A DNA stretch of 64,000 bases from Arenibacter palladensis (GTDB taxonomy: Bacteria > Bacteroidota > Bacteroidia > Flavobacteriales > Flavobacteriaceae): the NCBI RefSeq assembly GCF_900129275.1, contig NZ_FQUX01000003.1, forward strand, positions 186,001 to 250,000, written 5' to 3'. Shown piece after piece: positions 9,134-18,038 of this stretch (the stretch's first letter is position 1; every line of letters begins with the position of its first letter). The position numbers and the translations under genes were made by a program. The notes beneath the pieces were generated by a model. It was not told where the DNA came from. It did not search any database and was given only the letters and a program-made list of their open reading frames with translations.

Positions 9134-9161
9134 AAAACCCATTGACATTTCAATGGGTTTT
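9134..9161 (+). terminator. Intrinsic terminator after the GIN gene
   Basis: AAAACCCATTG and CAATGGGTTTT pair perfectly over 11 bp around a 6-nt loop. The second arm ends in T4 followed by CATTTT. It closes the padR-pspC-GIN transcription unit. Confidence 0.8.
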
Positions 9162-9210
9162 CATTTTCCAATACATCATCTTTCTTTATATTCGTTCAAT
9201 AAATTATGTT

Positions 9211-10221
9211 ATGAAAATAAAGATCAAAAAATATGTACTTCCGCTAAAGCACACTTTCAGTATTTCCAGGGAATCCCATGATTTTCAAGATTCTATGATC
9301 GTTTCCCTTGAACGGGATGGTAAAACGGGCTACGGTGAAGCAACATCCAACCCCTACTATAAAATAACCTTTGAAACCATGAAGGCGGAGATTGAAAATG
9401 TCAGGGAAGAAATTGAGGGTTTTAATTTCAAGGAGCCGGAGGCCTTCCATGCATTCTTGGTTTCCAAGAAATTGAGCAATTTCGCTATCTGCGCATTGGA
9501 TCTTGCTGCCAACGATTTGTACGGAAAAATCCTTGGCAAACCATTGTATGAAATATGGAATACGGACAACAGTAGTTATCCCATAACCAATTATACCATT
9601 GGTTTGGATTCCATTGAAAAAATGGTGGCCAAGATGAAAGAAATGCCTTGGCCCATATACAAAATAAAGCTAGGTACCGATAAAGATGTTGAGATAGTAA
9701 GGGAACTTCGCAAACATACCGATGCCATATTCAGGGTAGATGCCAATTGTGCATGGACGGCGGAGGAAACCATTGTCAACGCCCCTTTATTGAAGGATTT
9801 AGGCGTTGAGTTTTTGGAACAACCTCTTAAAGCGGATGATTGGACAGGAATGGAAGCAGTAATGCACCAAAGCATTCTGCCAGTAATTGCGGATGAAAGC
9901 TGTATAGTGGAAAGCGATGTTGAGAAATGCGCGCTTCATTTTAACGGAATCAACATAAAATTGACAAAATGTGGCGGCCTCACCCCAGCACGGCGAATGA
10001 TCAAAAGGGCCAAGGAATTAAATCTACAAGTAATGGTGGGGTGTATGACCGAATCCACTGTTGGCATATCGGCCATTGCACAACTAATTCCACAATTGGA
10101 TTATGTGGATATGGACGGCGCCATGTTATTAAAAGAAGATATTGCCGACGGGGTAATCATTGAGGGTAACGGCAAGGTAATCTTTCCTACCTCTGGTGGA
10201 AGCGGAATAAGTTTACGTTGA
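9211..10221 (+). CDS. Dipeptide epimerase (enolase superfamily, L-Ala-D/L-Glu epimerase-like)
   Basis: An enolase-superfamily enzyme of 336 aa from the ATG at 9211, chosen because homologues begin at MKIKIKKYVLPLKHTF; an open frame extends upstream without conserved sequence. Catalytic features: KxK lysines at 151-153 (KIK), metal ligands Asp177 (VDAN), Glu203 (LEQP) and Asp228 (ADES), and the second base in IKLTKCGG near residue 250. This set is typical of dipeptide epimerases that interconvert L/D stereochemistry in dipeptides such as L-Ala-D-Glu from peptidoglycan. Its stop codon overlaps the start of the following PLP enzyme by one base, so the two are translationally coupled. Exact substrate specificity cannot be read from sequence alone. 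Confidence 0.9.
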   Translation: MKIKIKKYVLPLKHTFSISRESHDFQDSMIVSLERDGKTGYGEATSNPYYKITFETMKAEIENVREEIEGFNFKEPEAFHAFLVSKKLSNFAICALDLAANDLYGKILGKPLYEIWNTDNSSYPITNYTIGLDSIEKMVAKMKEMPWPIYKIKLGTDKDVEIVRELRKHTDAIFRVDANCAWTAEETIVNAPLLKDLGVEFLEQPLKADDWTGMEAVMHQSILPVIADESCIVESDVEKCALHFNGINIKLTKCGGLTPARRMIKRAKELNLQVMVGCMTESTVGISAIAQLIPQLDYVDMDGAMLLKEDIADGVIIEGNGKVIFPTSGGSGISLR

Positions 10222-11276
10222 TGACTATTTATACCGATGGGTTTCCAGGAAGGGAACTGGAGTTGGACCAAAAGAAATTTTTGTATTTTGGTGGTACTTC
10301 CTATCTGGGGTTGCAGACCGACGAAGCTTTTCAAGAAATCTTCATATCCAATATCAGGAAATACGGCACCAATTATGGAGCTTCCAGAAAATCGAATGTA
10401 CGAATTTCCGTTTTTGAAAAAGCAGAACAGTTCCTATCCCAATTGGTGGGGTGTGAGTCCAGCGCCATATTGTCCTCCGGTTATTTGGCAGGACAACTGG
10501 TTAGGCAAACTATGGATACCAAGGAGCATAGACTGTTCTATGCCCCCAACACCCATTCTGCCCTCTATTCCCCTACCCCATCCACAAAGTTGAAACCATA
10601 CATCACTTTCACGGCCTTGAATATAGCCGTTAGAGCCCATTTGGAAACTAATGAAACAACAACTCCTGTTGTGTTTTTGGATGCCATTGATTTTTCCGGG
10701 GCCAATTATCCCGATTTTGAGGGATTAAGAACGCTACCATTGGAAAAGATAATCCTAGTGGTAGATGATTCACACGGAATTGGCATTGTAGGTGAAGATG
10801 GTGGTGGTATTTTTCGAAGGTTGATAGAATTAAATCCTAAAGAACTTATTGTTTGCTGTTCATTGGGAAAAGGGTTCGGGATTCAGGCGGGGTCCATTTT
10901 TGGAACTGAAAAGAGAATTGGACAGTTCATGGACACTCCTTTTTTTGGAGGGGCAAGTCCGGCGTCACCTGCGGCCGTGGCCTGCCTAATGGACGGAAAG
11001 ACACTCTTTCTTGAAAAAAGGGATATTCTAATTAACAATATTGATTTATTCAAGTCCAATATTAAAAATTTGGATAGGTTTAAATTTATGGAGGGGCATC
11101 CGGCCTTCAGCTTTACTGATGAAAGGCTTGTAGATTACCTGGAACGGCAAAATGTTTTGGTAACCAGTTTTCGTTACCCCGATGAGGATTCCCACCTTAT
11201 GAGCAGAATTGTAATAAGTGCCCATCACAACAGTGAGGATATCCTTTTATTATGTAATATTATTAATTCCTATTAA
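10221..11276 (+). CDS. PLP-dependent aminotransferase fold-type I, AONS-like
   Basis: A 351-aa enzyme similar to alpha-oxoamine synthases (8-amino-7-oxononanoate synthase, glycine C-acetyltransferase). The PLP lysine is Lys217 in CSLGKGFG, and the DDSHGIG stretch (Asp182-Asp183-Ser184-His185) matches the D-x-A-H-G-x-G cofactor motif with Ser for Ala. An early GASRKSN resembles the AONS G-S-G-S/G-S-R block. It starts at an ATG within TGATG, sharing one base with the epimerase stop. It is shorter than true AONS (about 385-400 aa) and lacks biotin-gene neighbours, so a dedicated role with the epimerase, perhaps in amino-acid or dipeptide metabolism, is likelier than biotin synthesis. Confidence 0.82.
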   Translation: MTIYTDGFPGRELELDQKKFLYFGGTSYLGLQTDEAFQEIFISNIRKYGTNYGASRKSNVRISVFEKAEQFLSQLVGCESSAILSSGYLAGQLVRQTMDTKEHRLFYAPNTHSALYSPTPSTKLKPYITFTALNIAVRAHLETNETTTPVVFLDAIDFSGANYPDFEGLRTLPLEKIILVVDDSHGIGIVGEDGGGIFRRLIELNPKELIVCCSLGKGFGIQAGSIFGTEKRIGQFMDTPFFGGASPASPAAVACLMDGKTLFLEKRDILINNIDLFKSNIKNLDRFKFMEGHPAFSFTDERLVDYLERQNVLVTSFRYPDEDSHLMSRIVISAHHNSEDILLLCNIINSY

Positions 11277-11286
11277 TAAAACGAAA

Positions 11287-11309
11287 CGGCCATCCGTTGT
11301 GGATGGCCG
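11287..11309. terminator. Bidirectional terminator between convergent genes
   Basis: CGGCCATCC and GGATGGCCG form a perfect 9-bp GC-rich stem around a 5-nt loop. It lies between the PLP enzyme (plus strand) and the SusD-like gene (minus strand). T-rich sequence follows on both strands. Confidence 0.75.
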
Positions 11310-11337
11310 CTCTATTTAACATTTACCTTGTATAAAA

Positions 11338-12828
11338 TTAATTATCCCACCACACTGGCGTAACCGGGGATTGTTGGTTTGCCAAAACATTGGCCTCATT
11401 TCTGCTCAACTCGGTTGAAGGATAAATGGCCCTTCTGAACCATTGTCCAGCAAACTCACTGTCATCACTTGCTTCCTCCAATCTTATTTGTAGACCTGTG
11501 AAGACATCATCGGAAAAATCATATCTTCTATAATCCACAAAAGTCTCTGGATTCAAAAAGTTATTTATATATTTTTCCTTCATGATATGATGTAGCATTA
11601 GCCCGGCTTCACCCACGGCAATGGCCCCATCGGTCAAATAATCGGAACCATCCACATCATACATATCCATACTGGCTTGAATCCCTTCCAAATAAGCGGT
11701 GTACGCCTCGGCACTAGATCCAGTACTTGTAGTGTTTCCTCCGTTGGCCAAAAAAGCAGCCTCTGCCTCTATAAATTTGGCTTCGGCATAACTGATCAAC
11801 AATAAAGGAGAATCTACACTGGTATAATATCCATCGGTCTTGAAACGGGTATTGGCATCGCTACCGTCCGGCGCTATACCGGCACCTCCACTCACAAAAC
11901 CTTTCCATTCCGCCTCGTCTCCATTTTCGGCAAACAAGGGCAATCTTGGATCTATGGCAAGTGCACCACTTTCAAATGGATAATAATCCCCGTTCATAGA
12001 ACTTACCAACTGGCTAGCTATATCGTTGCTCAGGTTACCTGTAGACCTAGCCAAAATTTCTGCAGAGTACCAAGGATTGATGTTTTTCTCATTGTAGGAC
12101 ATCTGAAAATTATCATCATTTGAAGTAAAACCGTTGGCAATGGAAGTTAAAACCTCGCTGGCAGTAACAGTACCTTTGTTAACCAAATGCAACTGATATC
12201 TTGCTTTAACAGTATAGGCCGCCCTTAACCATTGATCGGAATCACCCCCGTAGATAAGATCCGAGCTTCCCAAATTAAAGCCCGAGTTATCTGGACCTTC
12301 CAACGCAGTAATGGCGGAATTTAGGAGCGTGAATATTTCCGTATAAATCGATTCTTGGGTATCAAAGGTTGGAAAATTATTATCCGGGCCGTCTGTAGCA
12401 TCCGAATAGGGTATATTATCCCAAGTATCGGTAGCTATTCCAAGATTTATGGCAATAAGAATATCCGAGATAGCTCCAATGTGTGTAGCGTTGTTCTCAG
12501 CAGCCTTCTCCTTAATTGCCTTAAGATTAGGCAAAATATAAAGGTAAACCTGACTCCACAATCCACTTGCTTCTGTTTGTCCTGCAGCTCCTCCTCCGGT
12601 AGATACAAAATTCTGTACATAATTTCCAAAGGCCAATTCGGCAGATCGCTGACCTTCCATGGTGCTATGAATTACCGGTGCCATTAAATCCTGCATTCTC
12701 AACTCCTCCAAAGTTGCTGTATTGGAAGGGGTATTTACATCAAAATAATCATCACTACACGAAATCTGCGCAACTAAAAGAAGTGATAAAATTCCTGTTT
12801 TTATAATATTGTTTTTCATGTTTATCAT
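11338..12828 (-). CDS. SusD/RagB family outer-membrane lipoprotein (SusD-like_2 type)
   Basis: A 496-aa surface lipoprotein with lipobox QISC (Cys24), which cooperates with the SusC pore encoded just upstream to capture a nutrient. The mature N-terminus DDYFDVNTPSNTAT, the segment DTWDNIPYSDA and the helical TPR-like composition fit the SusD-like_2 group rather than canonical SusD. The C-terminal block NEANVLANQQ and PVTPVWWDN closes the family pattern. Its start is only 2 nt after the SusC stop; an ATG at 12819 is an equally good start. No degradative enzyme is adjacent, so this pair may import something other than a polysaccharide, for instance peptides. Confidence 0.9.
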   Translation of the reverse strand: MINMKNNIIKTGILSLLLVAQISCSDDYFDVNTPSNTATLEELRMQDLMAPVIHSTMEGQRSAELAFGNYVQNFVSTGGGAAGQTEASGLWSQVYLYILPNLKAIKEKAAENNATHIGAISDILIAINLGIATDTWDNIPYSDATDGPDNNFPTFDTQESIYTEIFTLLNSAITALEGPDNSGFNLGSSDLIYGGDSDQWLRAAYTVKARYQLHLVNKGTVTASEVLTSIANGFTSNDDNFQMSYNEKNINPWYSAEILARSTGNLSNDIASQLVSSMNGDYYPFESGALAIDPRLPLFAENGDEAEWKGFVSGGAGIAPDGSDANTRFKTDGYYTSVDSPLLLISYAEAKFIEAEAAFLANGGNTTSTGSSAEAYTAYLEGIQASMDMYDVDGSDYLTDGAIAVGEAGLMLHHIMKEKYINNFLNPETFVDYRRYDFSDDVFTGLQIRLEEASDDSEFAGQWFRRAIYPSTELSRNEANVLANQQSPVTPVWWDN

Positions 12829-12830
12829 AT

Positions 12831-15800
12831 TTAGAATGAAATATTTAGACCGAAGGAGTAGCTTTGGCTCAACGGAACACTAAGTCCTGTAAAACCGTAA
12901 ACGTTACTACCAGCACTGTACTGGTTACCTTCTGGATCGAAACCATCAAATGGAGTCCATACAAGAATATTGGATGCACTAACGGAAAGACTTAGCTTCT
13001 CCATTTTAAGGTCGCGGGTAAATTTGTTATCCATGTCGTAAGTCAAACTAACATTACGCAATTTAACCCAAGATGCATCCTGTACGAGTATTTCTGCGGC
13101 CCTATTGTAGACATTTGAATTTCTATAGTAATCTTGATCTATCAAGGCTGGTGTAGTGTTGGTGGTAAAACCTCCACTTCCATCATCCATTACCCCCTCC
13201 AGGACCACTTCTTCATCCCTGACCAAAGTACTCAAAGGATTACCGTTCCTGATAGAATTTCTAAGTCCGGAATCATAAAGGTCTCCACCTTCCTTATATT
13301 CCAATAAGAAATTGAATCCAATACCCTTCCATTTAAAATTACTGCCCAAGGAAGATATGAAATCTGGAAAGGCGTTTCCAACCTTTACCCTTTCATCCAA
13401 TACGATTTCTGGAAAGCCATTGGCGTCCAAATACCTTTCACCATTTTCGTACCTCCATTTATATCCGTAAAGATTCCCCATTTTATCACCTGCCCTAATT
13501 TCCGAAGTAATTCCGGCAAAACCAGAATCTGCAAAAATAATGGACTCTATATCATCGGGGATTTCCAACACCTTACCTTCACTAGTAGACCAGTTAAGAA
13601 TTAACTCCCATCTAAAATCGTTGCTTCTTATGATGTCCGCACTAACCAACAATTCATGTCCAAATACCTCGTAATCCCCGGCATTCCTTGTAATTCCAGA
13701 AAGTCCGGAAGAATATGCGGTTCCAACGGTAAATATTTGATCCTTAACACGTGTTTTGTAGTAGGCATAATCCAATCTTATCCTATCTTTCATAAATCTA
13801 AGATCCGCACCAAATTCTGTGGATTGGTTACGTTCCGGAACTATATCCAAATCTCCCAATAAGGTACTTCTTCTATATCCACCGGCACCGCCGAAAGGGA
13901 AATCCCCATCTACCACAAAATATTGTCCAACATCCCCAAAACCTGGCCCTTTACCTACCTCGGCCCAAGAAGCCCTAAGTTTACCAAAAGTAAAGACATC
14001 ATTATCTCCAAATACATCGGAAACATCATACGCCAAACTTGCTGATGGATAAAAGAATGATCTATTTTCTTTGGGCAAGGTGGACAACCAGTCATTTCTA
14101 CCTGTTAAGGTCAAAAACAATTTGTCTTTGTAACCCAATTTTAATTCTCCAAAGGCGCCAACGTTACGCAGTTGTGTTACACTATTATTCAGAAAATAAT
14201 TAATGGTGTTTCCTATTTCGTTAATTCCAGGAACGTTCAGGCCTTCTCCCCTTGCCTCGTCATAATCCCTTTTGGTATCGGAGATCTGATGTCCCAATGT
14301 AAGGTCCGTAGTAAAATCGTCCGACCAATCCTTGGTAAATGCTACCAAAAGATTGGATTCCAAACCGGTAAAATTGATATTTTGATTTAAGACAAATCCA
14401 CCAACCTGGGAACCTCCATCCAAATCTGCACCAACAAATCGATTTCTTTGGTCCGAATAATTATCTATTTGGGCAGCGTAAGTAACATTTACCCATTCCT
14501 TAGGACTCCAGTTCAGGGTAGCATTACCTATCCATCTATTTACATCATCAATTAGGCTACTTGTTTCCATTAAATACCTTGGGTTGTCAATTATCCCAAA
14601 AGAATAATCCCTTTCGGTACCATCGGCATTCATATAATCATTTATTGGAAAGGTCCCTGAGTAATAGGAAAGGGCACTCATAACGGATTTATCCCCTCCA
14701 TTGGCTCTACGTCCGCCCGATTTAGTATAGGCAATAGAGGAATTCAATGTCAATTTATCAGAAATCTTATATCCTGCTTTTAACCTAAAATTATTCTTGC
14801 CGTAATCCGTGTTAGGAAGTACGCCATCTTCTTGGTCTTTTCCCATGGAAAAGAAATAATCCAATTTTTCATTGGCCCCACTAATACTCAAGTTTACTTG
14901 GGAGTTGAAGCCCGTTCTAAAGATATCGTAAGGACTGTAAAAACGATCCCCTGTTAGATCCACCACTGTGCCATTAGACAAGGTATAGGAATCATCAGAA
15001 TATTTAGGTCCCCAGCTATAAAAGGAGGTGGCATTTTGAACTCTATTGAAACCAGTTTCGGAGTCTGGATCGTAAAGTGTCCTTGGAGCGCCACTAAATC
15101 CTTCCCTATAGGTAGTTTGTAAGGAAGGGGTTGTTTGTATATCCCTAAAGGTGGTTGAGGCCGTTAAATTAATTTTGGCCTTTCCTTGTTTACCTTTTTT
15201 GGTAGTAATGATAATAGCCCCATTGGATGCACGTACACCGTACAAAGCCGTTGCGGCCGCTCCTTTAAGTACGTTGAAACTTTCAATGTCCTCAGGGTTG
15301 ATATCCCCGGCTCGGTTGGAAAACGCAAACTGTTCGGAACTGCTGGCTGAATTGGACCCTGCACTGGGCCTTACCTCACCTGAAAAAGTATCATTGTTCA
15401 ATGCAATCCCATCAACAACAATTAAAGGCTGATTGCTCCTACTAGGGTTAACGGAAGTAATACCCCTTATCAAGATATCTACCCCTCCACCTGAGGACCC
15501 GGATGTTCTATTGATTTGAACCCCTGCAACTCTACCTTGCAAACTTTCCATGGGATTTGATTGTCCCGCTAAATTGAGGTCTTCAGTGTTGACTTGGGTT
15601 ACAGAGTATCCTAGGGATTTCTGTTTCTTCTCCACACCAAAGGCTGTAACCACAACTTCGTCCAATGCACTGGCATCTTCCGAAAGAACAATACTTAATT
15701 CAGTATTTGTTGAAACCCTAACATCCTGCGATTTCATTCCCAAATACGAAAATCGGACAAGGTCGCCCTGCTTGGCTGCGATTGCAAAATTACCATCAAA

Positions 15801-15953
15801 ATCGGTCGTGGTTCCTGTATTGGTCCCAACAATTAAAACAGTAACCCCAGGAAGTGGCATACCACTTTCATCTTTCACGTTACCGGTAACATTTTGCGCA
15901 AAGCCATGCCAAGTGAGCATGAAGGTGCACAACAACAATAGTTTTTGTATCAT
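12831..15953 (-). CDS. SusC/RagA family TonB-linked outer-membrane protein
   Basis: A 1040-aa TonB-dependent transporter with signal peptide ending near GFAQ (residue 20). Residues 22-100 form a carboxypeptidase-regulatory-like domain (GNVKDESGMPLPGVTVLI and GTTTDFDGNFAI). The plug domain starts near 110 with VVVTAFG, and the SusC-type block IESFNVLKGAAATALYG around 225-245 is present. The remainder is the 22-strand barrel ending in aromatic residues (SYSFGLNISF). It forms an operon with the SusD gene downstream. The 250-bp upstream region is very AT-rich with A-tracts but gives no clear regulator gene or -7 motif. Confidence 0.95.
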   Translation of the reverse strand: MIQKLLLLCTFMLTWHGFAQNVTGNVKDESGMPLPGVTVLIVGTNTGTTTDFDGNFAIAAKQGDLVRFSYLGMKSQDVRVSTNTELSIVLSEDASALDEVVVTAFGVEKKQKSLGYSVTQVNTEDLNLAGQSNPMESLQGRVAGVQINRTSGSSGGGVDILIRGITSVNPSRSNQPLIVVDGIALNNDTFSGEVRPSAGSNSASSSEQFAFSNRAGDINPEDIESFNVLKGAAATALYGVRASNGAIIITTKKGKQGKAKINLTASTTFRDIQTTPSLQTTYREGFSGAPRTLYDPDSETGFNRVQNATSFYSWGPKYSDDSYTLSNGTVVDLTGDRFYSPYDIFRTGFNSQVNLSISGANEKLDYFFSMGKDQEDGVLPNTDYGKNNFRLKAGYKISDKLTLNSSIAYTKSGGRRANGGDKSVMSALSYYSGTFPINDYMNADGTERDYSFGIIDNPRYLMETSSLIDDVNRWIGNATLNWSPKEWVNVTYAAQIDNYSDQRNRFVGADLDGGSQVGGFVLNQNINFTGLESNLLVAFTKDWSDDFTTDLTLGHQISDTKRDYDEARGEGLNVPGINEIGNTINYFLNNSVTQLRNVGAFGELKLGYKDKLFLTLTGRNDWLSTLPKENRSFFYPSASLAYDVSDVFGDNDVFTFGKLRASWAEVGKGPGFGDVGQYFVVDGDFPFGGAGGYRRSTLLGDLDIVPERNQSTEFGADLRFMKDRIRLDYAYYKTRVKDQIFTVGTAYSSGLSGITRNAGDYEVFGHELLVSADIIRSNDFRWELILNWSTSEGKVLEIPDDIESIIFADSGFAGITSEIRAGDKMGNLYGYKWRYENGERYLDANGFPEIVLDERVKVGNAFPDFISSLGSNFKWKGIGFNFLLEYKEGGDLYDSGLRNSIRNGNPLSTLVRDEEVVLEGVMDDGSGGFTTNTTPALIDQDYYRNSNVYNRAAEILVQDASWVKLRNVSLTYDMDNKFTRDLKMEKLSLSVSASNILVWTPFDGFDPEGNQYSAGSNVYGFTGLSVPLSQSYSFGLNISF

Positions 15954-16203
15954 ATTAGTTTGTTTTTATTAATCTAAGTTAAAAATCATAAAAAAATCAT
16001 AAAAATCAAACATCAAGGGAGCGAAATGTGATTTATACAATAATAGCGCTACTTATCAAAGTTTTTATCACAAAAAACAGACTATAAACTACTATTACTT
16101 AATTCTTTTTGAAAGGATTTTTTTAACATATTCTCAGTTTCATATGTTAATATTCTAAAAAAGTCGTAACTTATAAGTATCTAAACTCATAAATGAAATC
16201 GCC

Positions 16204-16650
16204 ATGAAAAAAATACTTGGAATAGTTTTCTTGATGTTGTTTTTGGTATCCGCAACCGAAATTACATCTACAAAAATTCAAAACCCCAACACCTTGGAAG
16301 GTACTTGGGAATTAGTAAGCTTTAACAATTACGATGGTAACGATGTTGTAAAAACCATACCTCCTACAGATGGTTACCGTCAAATTAAAATGTTTTATAA
16401 TGGAAAGGTAATGTGGACCCGATATGTGCCCACAGATTCCATTGAATGGTTTGGTTATGGCTCTTATAAAGCCACAGACAGTACCTTGACCGAAAAATTG
16501 GAATATATGTCCGCTTCCATGAAGAAAGTTGCCAATGAAAATATGGAATGGCATATGGAACTCAAATTGGAGGGGGATAAATACAGCCAAATTTTTATTG
16601 ATGCGGATGGGAACCGAATAAATTCTGAAAACTACAAACGTCTAAACTAG
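16204..16650 (+). CDS. Secreted lipocalin-like small protein
   Basis: A 148-aa protein with an N-terminal signal peptide (MKKILGIVFLMLFLVSATE) but no lipobox cysteine. The mature part has LEGTWELVSFNNYDG at its start and alternating beta-strand-like segments through MFYNGKVMW, GYGSYKATDSTL and MELKLEGDKYSQIF, which fits a small lipocalin-like barrel as in many Bacteroidota proteins. The binding partner is unknown. It stands alone, transcribed convergently with trxB, with a long shared hairpin between them. Other fold assignments cannot be excluded. Confidence 0.75.
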   Translation: MKKILGIVFLMLFLVSATEITSTKIQNPNTLEGTWELVSFNNYDGNDVVKTIPPTDGYRQIKMFYNGKVMWTRYVPTDSIEWFGYGSYKATDSTLTEKLEYMSASMKKVANENMEWHMELKLEGDKYSQIFIDADGNRINSENYKRLN

Positions 16651-16710
16651 ATTGAGATTCTAGTCTGACTTTCCAGTGGGATATAACAAATTTACACTCC
16701 ATGACTAAAA

Positions 16711-16754
16711 AAACGATCTGTACCCGGAACCTAAGTTCCTCGTACAGATCGTTT
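16711..16754. terminator. Strong shared terminator hairpin
   Basis: AAACGATCTGTAC (16711-16723) and GTACAGATCGTTT (16742-16754) pair over 13 bp, with an inner GGAAC/GTTCC stem. On the minus strand it is followed by a run of seven T, so it mainly terminates trxB; it can also serve the plus-strand gene. Confidence 0.8.
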
Positions 16755-16812
16755 CTAATTGCCCTTAATTCATGTATTATATAAATTTTGGGCATTTCTA
16801 CTTTAATGCCGT

Positions 16813-17781
16813 TTAAGACGAAACTTCTTGATGGCTTTCAATGGTTGCCAAATATCGCTCCGCATCAAGTGCTGCCATACAGCCAGTTCCGGCAGCTGTA
16901 ACAGCCTGCCTATATTCCTTATCCTGTACATCACCACTTGCAAAAACACCAGGCTTACTAGTTTTGGTAGTTTTACCTTGGGTAATTATATACCCAGTTT
17001 CATCCATTTCCAGTTGTCCCTTAAAAATATCGGTATTTGGTTTATGCCCTATGGCAATGAACAATCCGGTAATGGCAATGTCCTCTTTTTCTCCGGTAAC
17101 ATTGTTCACCATTCGTAAACCTTCCACTACCTGATCGCCCAAAACGGTATCCACTTCCGTATTGTAACGAATTTCAATATTGTCCAAGCTGTTTACCCTA
17201 TGTTGCATGGCCTTTGAAGCACGCATTTCGTCCCTTCTCACCAACATAGTAACTTTTTTACAAATATTGGCCAAATAAGAAGCTTCCTCAGCAGCAGTAT
17301 CCCCTGCCCCTACAATTGCTACTTCCTGCCCTTTATAAAAGAAGCCATCACATACTGCACATGCCGATACACCGCCCCCACGAAGTTTTTGTTCGCTAGG
17401 GATACCTAAATATTTCGCGGTAGCTCCGGTTGAAATAATTACAGTTTCCGCTTCTATATGCTTGCTGTCGTCTACGGTAACCTTGTGTATACCGCCTACT
17501 TCATTACTAAAATCTACAGCGGTAACCATACCAATACGTACCTCAGTACCAAATCTTTCGGCCTGTTTCTGTAATTGCATCATCATTGTAGGTCCATCAA
17601 CTCCATCTGGATATCCAGGAAAGTTATCCACCTCTGTTGTCGTGGTCAATTGTCCACCAGGTTCCATTCCAGTATACAGTACTGGCTTTAAATCTGCCCT
17701 AGATGCATAAATAGCTGCAGTATAGCCTGCAGGTCCCGAACCAATAATCAACGTTTTTAAACGCTCTACTTTATCTGCCAT
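16813..17781 (-). CDS. trxB: Thioredoxin-disulfide reductase
   Basis: A 322-aa FAD/NADPH flavoprotein that reduces thioredoxin. The FAD-binding motif GSGPAGYTAAIYA is at residues 14-26, the redox-active disulfide CAVC at 141-144, the NADPH-binding GAGDTAAEEASY just after, and the C-terminal FAD contact GVFASGDVQDKEYRQA near 280. Length matches the low-molecular-weight bacterial enzymes. It is monocistronic by context, with a -7-like element upstream and a strong hairpin downstream. Confidence 0.97.
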   Translation of the reverse strand: MADKVERLKTLIIGSGPAGYTAAIYASRADLKPVLYTGMEPGGQLTTTTEVDNFPGYPDGVDGPTMMMQLQKQAERFGTEVRIGMVTAVDFSNEVGGIHKVTVDDSKHIEAETVIISTGATAKYLGIPSEQKLRGGGVSACAVCDGFFYKGQEVAIVGAGDTAAEEASYLANICKKVTMLVRRDEMRASKAMQHRVNSLDNIEIRYNTEVDTVLGDQVVEGLRMVNNVTGEKEDIAITGLFIAIGHKPNTDIFKGQLEMDETGYIITQGKTTKTSKPGVFASGDVQDKEYRQAVTAAGTGCMAALDAERYLATIESHQEVSS

Positions 17782-17813
17782 AATAAAAACCTTCTATTAT
17801 TCTTGTTAGAAAG

Positions 17814-17821
17814 CAAAAGTA
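17814..17821 (-). promoter_or_regulatory. Putative -7 element of trxB
   Basis: On the minus strand TACTTTTG matches TAnnTTTG exactly, 33 nt before the trxB start. A -33 candidate (TTTTG) lies about 24 nt further upstream, slightly too far, so the assignment is tentative. Confidence 0.35.
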
Positions 17822-18038
17822 GGATTTTCAATAAAAAACTTACGCCAAAAGTTATAAAAAGTTATTATAAAACTAGTTGCACAAGCTATGGTTGTCACCA
17901 CATTTAACGTTAACGCTCCTTTTTGTTGTGAAATTGGAAATACTACGTGGAAAGATTAATGGCATTAGATTTATTCAAAGTTAATCAGTGTCATCAGCCA
18001 AGGGAAATACCAAAGCCCATCAGTAGATAATAGCATGG

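Noticed and set aside
9142..9210. Longer start for the dipeptide epimerase
   Set aside because: The upstream 23 codons cover part of the terminator and promoter-like sequence and lack homologue-like residues; the ATG at 9211 matches the family start.
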